DNA of 8,501 nt from Clostridiales bacterium (GTDB taxonomy: Bacteria > Bacillota > Clostridia > Caldicoprobacterales > DTU083): positions 1-8,501 of the forward strand of contig JAAZEK010000513.1 of the NCBI GenBank assembly GCA_012512335.1, written 5' to 3'. The translations under genes and the position numbers were made by a program. Positions 1 through 6,268 of the stretch are shown here, one piece after another. The notes beneath the pieces were generated by a model. The model saw nothing but the letters and a program-made list of their open reading frames with translations. It ran no database searches and had not been told where the DNA came from. How positions within the stretch are numbered: position 1 is the first letter of the stretch; each line of letters starts with the position of its first letter.

Positions 1-301
1 CATGGGCGTTTCCACTTGGGCAGTTATTCATGCACCAGAAGGTGGCTATGGTATGGATCAAAACGGTGAATACGTAGAAATTGACAGTCTGGATCTGCCT
101 AAGGGATATATCAAGGGCAAAGTTGGTGCAGGAGATGCGTTTTGTTCTGGTGTGCTTTATGGAGCATATAAGGGTATGAGTCTTGCTGAAGCTATTGAGC
201 TGGGCACTGGCACTGCTTCTGTATCTTTGTCGGAAGAAGGGGCTACCGAAGGTGTCAGATCATTTGATGATGTAATGGAGTTTTATAACAGCATGAGATA
301 A
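1..301 (+). CDS. PfkB/ribokinase-family sugar kinase, C-terminal fragment
   Basis: This is the C-terminal part (about 99 residues in the window) of an ATP-dependent carbohydrate kinase of the PfkB family. The frame is open to the left edge, so the ATG at base 2 is probably an internal Met; full-length members are around 300 residues. The diagnostic element is GAGDAFCSG at in-window codons 42-50. It matches PfkB signature 2, in which the GAGD loop forms the anion hole and its Asp (codon 45) is the catalytic base. The following helix and the GTGTASVSL segment are typical of the nucleotide-binding C-terminal region. The residues before GAGD are K-V rather than the common D-T/D-V. The sugar-binding N-terminal half is missing, so the substrate (fructose, ribose, 2-keto-3-deoxygluconate or another) cannot be assigned. 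The next gene begins 111 bp downstream on the same strand and may be co-transcribed. Confidence 0.9.
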   Translation, partial: MGVSTWAVIHAPEGGYGMDQNGEYVEIDSLDLPKGYIKGKVGAGDAFCSGVLYGAYKGMSLAEAIELGTGTASVSLSEEGATEGVRSFDDVMEFYNSMR

Positions 302-412
302 TCTGTATATTAGATAAGATATAATATGTTTAGGATATTACAAGGTACTATATGAGGTTGGTACATGAATTAGTTGGTATATACATTGGTCGATACTATG
401 GAGGAGTGGAAA
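302..412 (+). promoter_or_regulatory. Intergenic leader with repeated GTTGGTA elements before the mtlD-like gene
   Basis: This 111-bp AT-rich gap lies between the sugar kinase and the dehydrogenase gene. It contains a direct repeat GTTGGTAYAT at 357-366 and 373-382 (period 16 bp), with a third partial copy, TTGGT, at 386-390. A TATAAT hexamer lies at 320-325 but has no convincing -35 box 16-18 bp upstream, so a promoter is not proven. No terminator hairpin is seen after the kinase. The repeats could be an operator or may be chance in AT-rich DNA. Confidence 0.3.
400..406 (+). promoter_or_regulatory. Ribosome binding site setting a GTG start at 413
   Basis: GGAGGAG lies 6 nt before an in-frame GTG at 413. 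The longer reading from a TTG at 374 has no comparable Shine-Dalgarno sequence and would add 13 residues ahead of the Rossmann strand. With the GTG start the protein begins MKKAVMYGAGNIGRG, as MtlD proteins usually do. Confidence 0.85.
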
Positions 413-1567
413 GTGAAAAAAGCAGTAATGTACGGAGCTGGGAATATTGGTAGAGGCTTTATAGGTAAGGTTTTCTCGGATAGCGGTTATGAAGTATGTT
501 TTATAGACATCGATAAGAGAATAATTGATGCTTTTAATAAAGATCGTCAATATGATGTAAAGATTGTATCAGATGGTTTTAAGAAGATTGAAAAAGTGCA
601 TAATGTGTATGCAGTTGACGGAAACACAGAAGATGCTGTTAAGAAAATTGCCGAGTGCGACATAATGGCTACTGCTGTGGGCGTAAAGGTTTTGCCCTAC
701 ATAATTGATAATATAGCTAATGGTATTAAGATGAGAATGAAAAACGGCAGAGGACCTTTGGATATTATTCTTGCTGAAAATCAGTTGGATGTTGATGCAC
801 TGATGAAAGAATTGATCTATAAAAAATTAGATATGAAAGAACAGGAATGGGCAGATAAAAACCTAGGCTTGGTAGAAGCATCTATTGGTAGGATGGTTCC
901 CCCGTTAACAGAAGAAGAACGAAAAGATTCACCTCTATTGATTGCAGTGGAACCATATTCAGAGCTTCCAGTAGATTTATTGGGCTTCAAGGGTACAATA
1001 CCTGAGCTTGTGGGTCTAAAGCCTTTCACTCCCTTTAGTTTCTATATCAAGCGGAAACTGTTTTTACATAATATGGGACATGCAATATGTGCATATCTGG
1101 GATGGCAGAAAAAATATGAATATATTTCCGATGCTATTCGTGATCAAGAAATTTATAAAACAACCAAAAACGCTATGGAGTTAGCAGTTGAGGCTCTCTC
1201 ACGAGAGTATCCTCAGATTTCTTATAGCGAGATCGAAGCAAATAAAGATGATCTACTACAGCGATTTCACAACAGAGCATTAAAGGATACAATTTCACGA
1301 GTAGCCAATGATCCTCTAAGAAAGCTGAGACGCGACGACCGCTTGATAGGAGCAGCCCTCTATTGTCTGGAGAATGGCGTTAAACCAGATGAAATAGTCG
1401 AAGGAATTGTTGCAGCTTTGAAATATGATAATCCAAATGATGCTGCAGCTATGAAGATACAGTCTGATTTATCTGAATTTGGGTTAGATTATGTAATGGA
1501 GCATGTTATGGATCTTGATAAAGGATCAGAGCTAGTGAGGTTAATCGAGAGAAAATTAAAAAAATGA
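413..1567 (+). CDS. mtlD: Mannitol-1-phosphate 5-dehydrogenase-like protein (mannitol dehydrogenase family)
   Basis: Predicted cytosolic NAD-dependent oxidoreductase interconverting mannitol 1-phosphate and fructose 6-phosphate. From the GTG start it is 384 residues, close to the roughly 382 of E. coli MtlD. The N-terminus carries a Rossmann nucleotide-binding motif GAGNIGRGFIG at residues 8-18, which is characteristic of MtlD rather than of UxuB/UxaB relatives. The catalytic Lys-Asn-His set of the family is visible in KRKLFLHNMGHA, with K213, N220 and H223. The C-terminal helical domain has recognisable family blocks such as NDPLRKLRRDDRLIGAALYCLENG. One departure is at residues 158-164, IGRMVPP, where the family signature normally reads V-D-R-[IV]-x-P; the Asp is Gly here, so substrate preference could differ. 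No mannitol PTS gene (mtlA/mtlF) is in view. The neighbour upstream is a sugar kinase, which would allow a fructose-to-mannitol-phosphate route if that kinase acts on fructose. Confidence 0.82.
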   Translation: MKKAVMYGAGNIGRGFIGKVFSDSGYEVCFIDIDKRIIDAFNKDRQYDVKIVSDGFKKIEKVHNVYAVDGNTEDAVKKIAECDIMATAVGVKVLPYIIDNIANGIKMRMKNGRGPLDIILAENQLDVDALMKELIYKKLDMKEQEWADKNLGLVEASIGRMVPPLTEEERKDSPLLIAVEPYSELPVDLLGFKGTIPELVGLKPFTPFSFYIKRKLFLHNMGHAICAYLGWQKKYEYISDAIRDQEIYKTTKNAMELAVEALSREYPQISYSEIEANKDDLLQRFHNRALKDTISRVANDPLRKLRRDDRLIGAALYCLENGVKPDEIVEGIVAALKYDNPNDAAAMKIQSDLSEFGLDYVMEHVMDLDKGSELVRLIERKLKK

Positions 1568-1621
1568 TTTAACTGATATCTAATGATTAAATGGCTGGTT
1601 TATCAATAAACAGATATAGGG

Positions 1622-2632
1622 ATGGATGTTGCTATGAGACAGAATGAACTAATCTATTTGGATAAATTTGATATTAAGAGATTAAGAAAACAAATCTTTG
1701 TAGAAATAGATAATATCCTTCAAATTGCTGATTCGTCATTGGACTTTCACGCCAAATTACAGAGCCGTTTAATTGGATTAGCAACTTCTTATAAAATGGA
1801 AGGTAGGAAAGAATATCATATATCTAATTACAATATGAATAGACACGGCAATATAGATATTGTTTGGATAGACCAAAATGGTAACGTTTTCCTAAGTATT
1901 GAGATTGACAGTAGCCCTAGAGAGAAATCACTGCAAAAATTAATTAAAATAAACTCAAAGTATAAAATATGGGTTTTTTATGGATCTAATATAAGCAAAT
2001 TGGCTACTTTACTTAACGAACTAGATCCTGATGGTAGCGTTACTGTATTCAACTTTGGTAATATTCGAGGTGAATTAAGGGACAGATTACGTAAACACTC
2101 TGTGGTAGACGAAAAGAGGAAAATGCAAGCTAGCTCTAAAGATGCTTTTGTGGATGTTACAAATAGAAGAAAATCTGACATGGAAATAATCCTGCTCATA
2201 GGTATACCTGCATCAGGGAAAAGCACCTTTTGTATGCAGAGCTTTTACGATACTCATATACGTATCAACCTAGATATGTTAGGGGCTAGGAGCAAAGAGA
2301 ATGTATTCATTGAAGCATGTTTAGATGCTAGACAGTCTTTTGTAGTAGACAACATCAATATCACTCTTGAATCTCGTGAAAAATATATAGATATTGCAAA
2401 GCAATTAGATATTCCTATAATAGCTTATTTTTTCGAGACAAATTTGCAGGATGCTATAGAACGAAACGAAGGTAGAAGTGGTAAAGAGAGAATCCCAATT
2501 GTGGCCATTACAGCTGCTAATAAGTGGTTAATTGCCCCATCCTATACGGAAGGATTTGACAAACTATTTCGTGTAAAAGCTCAAGCTAATTTTACCTTTC
2601 TTGTAGAGGAAATACCCAGGCAACACAATTGA
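1622..2632 (+). CDS. Fusion of PD-(D/E)xK-like nuclease domain and polynucleotide-kinase-like P-loop domain
   Basis: This is a 336-residue soluble protein with two parts. The N-terminal part (about 1-165) fits a PD-(D/E)xK-type fold: a long helix (about 18-58); a strand with D79 in NIDIVWID; a strand with E94 and D96 in FLSIEID; a helix with K102, S103 and K106; then strand YKIWVFYG. The canonical E-x-K is E-x-D here, so a lysine from the next helix may substitute, or the domain may be inactive. The C-terminal part (about 185-336) is a P-loop kinase of the AAA_33/T4-PNK type: Walker A GIPASGKST at 194-202 (Lys200), RINLDMLG, VVDNINIT, and an arginine lid ERNEGRSGKERIP, ending in the usual P-x-x-x-EGFD. 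No HAD phosphatase or ligase domain is present. A plausible but unproven role is nucleic-acid cleavage and end repair. The ATG at 1622 has almost no room for an RBS. An in-frame ATG at 1634, with AGGGATGG ahead of it, is an equally good start and would remove four residues. It lies 54 bp after the mtlD-like gene on the same strand. Confidence 0.75.
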   Translation: MDVAMRQNELIYLDKFDIKRLRKQIFVEIDNILQIADSSLDFHAKLQSRLIGLATSYKMEGRKEYHISNYNMNRHGNIDIVWIDQNGNVFLSIEIDSSPREKSLQKLIKINSKYKIWVFYGSNISKLATLLNELDPDGSVTVFNFGNIRGELRDRLRKHSVVDEKRKMQASSKDAFVDVTNRRKSDMEIILLIGIPASGKSTFCMQSFYDTHIRINLDMLGARSKENVFIEACLDARQSFVVDNINITLESREKYIDIAKQLDIPIIAYFFETNLQDAIERNEGRSGKERIPIVAITAANKWLIAPSYTEGFDKLFRVKAQANFTFLVEEIPRQHN

Positions 2633-2651
2633 TTTAAGGTGATCTAAATCG

Positions 2652-2682
2652 AATATCCATGTAAAAGACGGATATTTTATTA
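2652..2682 (+). terminator. Weak hairpin after the nuclease-kinase gene
   Basis: AATATCC (2652-2658) and GGATATT (2670-2676) form a 7-bp inverted repeat with an 11-nt loop, followed by TTATTAATAAAT. Only two pairs are G-C and the T-run is short, so termination would be inefficient. A second 6-bp repeat, GATTTA/TAAATC (2631-2636 and 2645-2650), sits just upstream, overlapping the stop codon. Confidence 0.3.
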
Positions 2683-2719
2683 ATAAATAAAAAATGTTCA
2701 TATAAGAAGGTAAGCATAA

Positions 2720-3010
2720 ATGGATTGGATAGAAAGTATAAACTGGATAGAATTATTACTTGGATATCTCATAGCAATAAATCTTGTGGGCTTTATTGCC
2801 ATGGCAGTTGATAAAAGTAAAGCAAAACACAGGGCAAGGAGGATATCGGAAAAGTCACTCCTTGCCCTGGCAATAATTGGTGCTTCGCCAGGAGTATGGT
2901 TCAGCATGTATGTATTCCATCATAAGACTAAAAAGAGAAAGTTTTCAATAGGTTTACCAGTAATACTGATTCTACAGCTAGTTTTAGTATTACTTTTTAC
3001 GAAAATGTGA
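2720..3010 (+). CDS. DUF1294 family small membrane protein
   Basis: A 96-residue predicted inner-membrane protein of unknown function, similar in pattern to DUF1294 (B. subtilis YsdA type). Hydrophobic segments lie at about residues 12-30, 46-66 and 76-94. The family's recognisable elements are present: N21 in the first helix, D31-K32 at its end, R41-I-S-E44 before the second helix, GASPG at 54-58 and the H-H-K-T motif at 67-70 followed by F75. The start is well supported by AGAAGG at 2705-2710, 9 nt ahead of the ATG. The gene faces the DUF3048 lipoprotein gene convergently with a 63-bp gap. Its codons for residues 37-50 contain a 12-bp perfect inverted repeat described separately. No catalytic role can be assigned. 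Confidence 0.85.
   Translation: MDWIESINWIELLLGYLIAINLVGFIAMAVDKSKAKHRARRISEKSLLALAIIGASPGVWFSMYVFHHKTKKRKFSIGLPVILILQLVLVLLFTKM
2812..2869 (-). terminator. Candidate intrinsic terminator for the minus-strand operon, inside the DUF1294 gene
   Basis: CAGGGCAAGGAG (2830-2841) and CTCCTTGCCCTG (2858-2869) are perfect 12-bp inverted arms around a 16-nt loop, with eight G-C pairs. On the minus strand the hairpin is followed directly by the T-rich tract TGTTTTGCTTTACTTTTAT. On the plus strand it is followed by a GCAATAATTGG context with no T-run. It lies about 205 nt past the stop of the minus-strand lipoprotein gene, and no terminator is visible in the 63-bp convergent gap. I infer that it ends that transcript. 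The arms also encode normal DUF1294 residues. Confidence 0.5.
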
Positions 3011-3036
3011 CCAATACTATAATCAGCAAACAATAC

Positions 3037-3060
3037 CAAAATCTATAACAAAATCTGTAA
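3037..3060. repeat. Tandem 12-bp direct repeat in the convergent gap
   Basis: CAAAATCTATAA (3037-3048) is followed immediately by CAAAATCTGTAA (3049-3060), with one mismatch. It lies between two convergent stop codons. Probably a local slippage duplication; no function is evident. Confidence 0.5.
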
Positions 3061-3073
3061 ATAATTAGAACTA

Positions 3074-4147
3074 TTATTCTATATTAATGGTTCTCGATTT
3101 TTCAATCCATTGGATCCAGGTTTGTCCGGGATTTAAGGTGATAGTTTCGCCTTCCTTAGTGGTAAACTGGGTTTGAGCAGATTCGGATTGTTTAGACCAT
3201 TGGATTTCAACCATTTCACCATGGCTAATCAGAAGGCCTGTGCCAGACCCCACATTGGAAAGTACCTTATGGGTTTTATTTTCGTGAAGCTTAACATCAA
3301 CATATTGTATTATGATGTTAGATACCTCAAGGGGCTCTGAGTTGTTCTCATCTAAATGCAACTTTCCATCCTTATGTCGCTCATATTTAACAGTGGTTTC
3401 GTCATAGAAATATTCAGTTGTATTGCTGCCATATAGAATTTCAACTGATTTTGCAGATGTACCACCAATAGCTGTTGGCTCTTCAAAGAATTTAAAACCA
3501 CCAAAATTGTTGCTGGTCTTATACTTAAGGTCATCAGCTTTTTTATTTAATGCACCAATTGAAGTATAGGAATTATGAGGTGCTTTCTTGTGGGATTGAC
3601 GCTTGTAAACTGAGCCATCATAGAACATGCCATCTACATTGTCTATTCCCAATTCCTTAATCTTGTCAATACCCGCTTCGCTACCGCCATGGTGGGCAAA
3701 AATTGCATCATATTCGGCAACAGTTTGAGCAAAATAGGGGCGAGCAGAACGAACGGCACCTAAAACTAAATCTTGATTGTTGGTTTGGAAGATACCTACA
3801 TATCTGGTGTATTGTCCCTCGACACGTATCTCATATACAACAGAAGCTTCCTTAAGTCCTGCCTGCCAGCGCGCTTGGGCCGCATTATCAAACATAACTG
3901 CAAAGATTCTGCTGTTATCATCATCACCTTCATTTTCTAATGGAAGGCCATTGAGTTTGGAGATAGGTCCCGATTCTACCATGGCTGGTTCCGTTGCAAC
4001 AGGTTCCTCTGTAGGCTCCATTGTTGGTTCAATAGTAGGTGCTAATGTTGGCTCTTTAGTAACTGGTGGATCAGAGTCCACTACTGCATCTGTTCCACAA
4101 CCTGCTAGCATCACTAGGGTTAATATAATAAGTAATAGTTTTTTCAT
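3074..4147 (-). CDS. DUF3048 (YerB-like) lipoprotein
   Basis: A 357-residue predicted membrane-anchored extracytoplasmic lipoprotein. It has a lipoprotein signal peptide (KK, a hydrophobic stretch at 4-14, lipobox L-A-G-C with C17). A Pro/Thr/Glu-rich low-complexity spacer follows at about 27-55, then the DUF3048 N-terminal domain (about 60-200) and its C-terminal domain (about 220-345). Family-like blocks include R-x-F-A-V-M-F-D-N (from about 80), GAVRSARPYF, the acidic/His-rich AEYDAIFAHHGGSEAG and KKAPHNSYTS. The C-terminal part resembles the stretch ending in GQTWIQWI. The start is supported by AAGGAG (complement of 4157-4162) 9 nt before the ATG. The biochemical function of the family is unsettled; B. 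subtilis YerB is the reference member. It lies 53 bp downstream of the ABC-F gene on the same strand with no terminator between them, so co-transcription is likely. Confidence 0.88.
   Translation of the reverse strand: MKKLLLIILTLVMLAGCGTDAVVDSDPPVTKEPTLAPTIEPTMEPTEEPVATEPAMVESGPISKLNGLPLENEGDDDNSRIFAVMFDNAAQARWQAGLKEASVVYEIRVEGQYTRYVGIFQTNNQDLVLGAVRSARPYFAQTVAEYDAIFAHHGGSEAGIDKIKELGIDNVDGMFYDGSVYKRQSHKKAPHNSYTSIGALNKKADDLKYKTSNNFGGFKFFEEPTAIGGTSAKSVEILYGSNTTEYFYDETTVKYERHKDGKLHLDENNSEPLEVSNIIIQYVDVKLHENKTHKVLSNVGSGTGLLISHGEMVEIQWSKQSESAQTQFTTKEGETITLNPGQTWIQWIEKSRTINIE
3995..4054 (-). repeat. Tandem tetrapeptide (12-nt period) repeat in the lipoprotein spacer
   Basis: Residues 32-51 of the DUF3048 lipoprotein are five consecutive four-residue units: EPTL, APTI, EPTM, EPTE, EPVA. 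Each is encoded by a degenerate 12-nt unit. It lies directly after the lipid anchor and probably acts as a flexible tether spanning part of the cell wall. Copy number could vary by slippage. Confidence 0.75.
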
Positions 4148-4200
4148 AATAACTGACTCCTTATGTTAGAAATTATCTTCACTAAAATGTATTTTCAGGA

Positions 4201-6129
4201 TTACATACTGACAGATTCTTGAAGCTCCATCCACCTTTCATAAGCATCCTCCAGAGAGGTCTTTGAATGACTGTAACATTGCTGTATTTCAAGCATTTTG
4301 CCTGTATCTTCATACAAAGCCGTATCACTTAACTGTTCTTCCAGTTTTTGCACTTCTTCTTCTAGGCTATGTATATGTTGCTCCATTTTGTGTAATTCTT
4401 CTTGGAAAGCTTTCTGTTTTTGCCTTTCATCACGTTCTTTTTTCCTGTCTTCTTTTTGAGCAGTTCGCGTTTTTTCTATTGTCGTTTCTGCTTCCAGCGC
4501 TTCCATAAGCTCTTGATTTTTTCTTTTTTCCTGGTAGTCATCATAGTTTCCTAGATACTCTTTTATACCCGTTTCTTCAAACACGAAAATCCTGTTTACT
4601 ATTTTATTCAAAAAGTATCGGTCATGAGAAATCATCAGCAAGGTGCCCGGGTAATCTTTCAGTGCATCTTCTATTACTTCCTTAGTAGGCATATCCAGAT
4701 GGTTTGTAGGCTCGTCCATAAGCATGAAGTTCTTTTCTGCTAGCATGAGCTTTGACGGCATGATTCGTCCTCTTTCACCACCGCTTAATTGATGTATAGA
4801 TTTGTACACATCATCTCCACGGAGGAGAAACAATGCTAGGGTATTGCGTATCTGGGTTTCTGTGAGGGAGGGGAAGGAATCCCAAAGCTCCTCCAGCGCT
4901 GTATTGTCAGGGGAAAGGCTGGACTGCTCCTGATCGTAATATCCAATATCAACTCCAGTACCAAATCGAATGCTTCCAGAAGCAGATTGCAATTGCCCAA
5001 GTAAAATACGGAACAAAGTGGTTTTTCCAACTCCGTTTGGGCCAATGATGCCTACACGATCTCCTTTTTTCATAGAAAAAGTGACATTTTCAAAGAGATT
5101 CTTTCCATCAAAGGCCATACTTAAGTCTTCTACCATAAGAATATCGTTTCCAGAATGTTTTTTAGCACGGAATGACATACGAACATCTTCCATATATGCA
5201 GGCTTCTCAACTCGTTCCATTTTATCCAGAGCCTTTTCCCGGCTTTCTGCAGCTCGAATACTCTTTTCCCTGTTAAAAGAGCGGTAGCGTTTGATGATTT
5301 CTTCTTGTCTGTGGATTTCTTTTTGTTGTAGATTATATTCTTTTTGTTGATTTTCCCTACGTTCTTGCCTTCTTCTTTGATATTCAGTATAGTTTCCCTT
5401 GTACAAGACTGCATTATTATTTTCTACCTCTAAAATGCAGTCACACAAGTTATCTAGAAAGTAACGATCGTGAGAAATGATTAGAATAGTTCCACTGTAG
5501 CTTTTTAAAAAGCTCTCCAGCCATTGGATCGCTTCTAAGTCCAGGTGATTTGTAGGCTCGTCTAAGAGAAGTAAATCTGGTTTCTCTAAAAGCAATTTAG
5601 CTAAAGCTACTCTGGTTTTTTGACCACCACTTAATTGCCATATTGGCTGATAAAACTCTTCTGATGAAAAGCCAAGCCCTATAAGAATTCCTCTCATATG
5701 GCTCTCGTATATATATCCATCATTTTCAGCGAACAGCTCCAATTGTTGGCTGTATTCTTCGGCTAATACTAGATACTTAGGATTATTCATGTCAGAATGC
5801 TTTGAGATGAGGGTCTCCAGATGCCGAATATGCTTTTCCATTTCCAGAACCGGTGCATATACCAACAACAACTCGTCCCAAATGCTATTAGAGGAGTCAA
5901 CGGATTCGTTTTGCTCAAGATAAGCTATACTTAGATCCTTAGATTGATAAAGGGAACCACTATCATAAAGTAATTCACCAGTGATTAGCTTAAACAGTGT
6001 AGTTTTACCAGCTCCGTTTGGTCCAACTATACCCATTCTATTTCCTTCATTGACTGAAAAGGATATTTCATTTAAAATAGTATTAATACCGAATGATTTT
6101 GTTATTTTGTCGCACGATAATACAATCAT
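4201..6129 (-). CDS. ABC-F family ATPase, YdiF-like
   Basis: A 642-residue cytosolic protein with two ABC ATPase domains and no membrane segments, which defines ABC-F. ABC-F proteins bind the ribosome E-site and relieve stalled or inhibited translation. Domain 1 (about 1-245) has Walker A GPNGAGKTT (36-44), signature LSGGQ (166-170), Walker B LLLLDEP with catalytic E191, and the switch ISHDRYF. A charged linker of about 255-305 follows, corresponding to the P-site tRNA interaction motif. Domain 2 (about 330-540) has GPNGVGKTT (363-371), LSGGE (448-452), LMDEP with E473, and ISHDRYF. A C-terminal Glu/Lys/Gln-rich region (about 550-640) is predicted coiled coil. The length and layout fit B. subtilis YdiF (642 aa as I recall) rather than the short drug-resistance ABC-Fs. 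After the second signature the usual hydrophobic helix reads RGRIMPSKLML, with M457-P458-S459 unusual. AAAGGAG lies 6 nt before the ATG. The gene is divergent from rex. Confidence 0.93.
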   Translation of the reverse strand: MIVLSCDKITKSFGINTILNEISFSVNEGNRMGIVGPNGAGKTTLFKLITGELLYDSGSLYQSKDLSIAYLEQNESVDSSNSIWDELLLVYAPVLEMEKHIRHLETLISKHSDMNNPKYLVLAEEYSQQLELFAENDGYIYESHMRGILIGLGFSSEEFYQPIWQLSGGQKTRVALAKLLLEKPDLLLLDEPTNHLDLEAIQWLESFLKSYSGTILIISHDRYFLDNLCDCILEVENNNAVLYKGNYTEYQRRRQERRENQQKEYNLQQKEIHRQEEIIKRYRSFNREKSIRAAESREKALDKMERVEKPAYMEDVRMSFRAKKHSGNDILMVEDLSMAFDGKNLFENVTFSMKKGDRVGIIGPNGVGKTTLFRILLGQLQSASGSIRFGTGVDIGYYDQEQSSLSPDNTALEELWDSFPSLTETQIRNTLALFLLRGDDVYKSIHQLSGGERGRIMPSKLMLAEKNFMLMDEPTNHLDMPTKEVIEDALKDYPGTLLMISHDRYFLNKIVNRIFVFEETGIKEYLGNYDDYQEKRKNQELMEALEAETTIEKTRTAQKEDRKKERDERQKQKAFQEELHKMEQHIHSLEEEVQKLEEQLSDTALYEDTGKMLEIQQCYSHSKTSLEDAYERWMELQESVSM

Positions 6130-6158
6130 TAAGTTCTCCTTTGTTTTCTTTCAATCTT

Positions 6159-6186
6159 ATTCTAACAGAAAGATTAGATATTGAAA
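6159..6186 (-). promoter_or_regulatory. Possible promoter for the ABC-F/lipoprotein unit
   Basis: Read on the minus strand, TTTCAA (complement of 6181-6186) and TAGAAT (complement of 6159-6164) are separated by 16 bp and lie 30 bp upstream of the ABC-F start codon. The -10 is good (5 of 6) and the -35 is poor (3 of 6), so this is only a candidate. Confidence 0.3.
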
Positions 6187-6216
6187 AGATGTGAGAATTG
6201 TATTGAATGATGCAGA

Positions 6217-6246
6217 TTGACAAGGAATTGAAAAAAATGGTATACT
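6217..6246 (+). promoter_or_regulatory. Sigma-A-type promoter of rex
   Basis: A perfect -35 TTGACA (6217-6222) and a near-consensus -10 TATACT (6241-6246) are separated by 18 bp. Transcription would begin at about 6253, which falls within the Rex-like operator and gives a leader of about 48 nt. Confidence 0.75.
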
Positions 6247-6250
6247 TGAC

Positions 6251-6268
6251 TTGACAAATGTTTGACAA
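6251..6268 (+). promoter_or_regulatory. rex: Candidate Rex operator overlapping the rex transcription start
   Basis: TTGACAAATGTTTGACAA is an imperfect inverted repeat: extended to 6250-6269, 16 of 20 positions are symmetric. It matches the clostridial Rex consensus TTGTTAAANNTTTAACAA at all but three specified positions. It lies just downstream of the -10 box of the rex promoter, where bound repressor would block transcription. Since Rex releases DNA when NADH is high, this would give NADH-dependent autoregulation. The consensus is from memory; binding is inferred. Confidence 0.65.

Noticed and set aside
1575..1618. ATATCT/AGATAT inverted repeat after the mtlD-like gene as a terminator
   Set aside because: Only six A-T-rich pairs with a loop of more than 30 nt and no T-run; unlikely to terminate.
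2161..2632. Zeta-toxin-type kinase as the identity of the P-loop domain
   Set aside because: The Walker A is similar, but the VVDN motif, the ERNxxR lid and the P-x-x-x-EGFD ending fit AAA_33/PNK-like kinases better, and no antitoxin gene is adjacent.
3777..4169. 130-codon open frame on the plus strand opposite the lipoprotein gene
   Set aside because: It is antisense to the signal peptide and Pro/Thr repeat of a well-supported DUF3048 gene; its Gly/Ser/Val-rich product is the complement of that repeat, and it has no supporting RBS or family motif.
4970..5287. 105-codon open frame opposite the ABC-F gene
   Set aside because: It is the complement of the conserved second Walker A region and linker of the ABC-F ATPase; no independent evidence of coding.
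5130..5414. 94-codon minus-strand frame within the ABC-F gene
   Set aside because: An out-of-frame shadow of the lysine-rich linker; low-complexity product and no start context.
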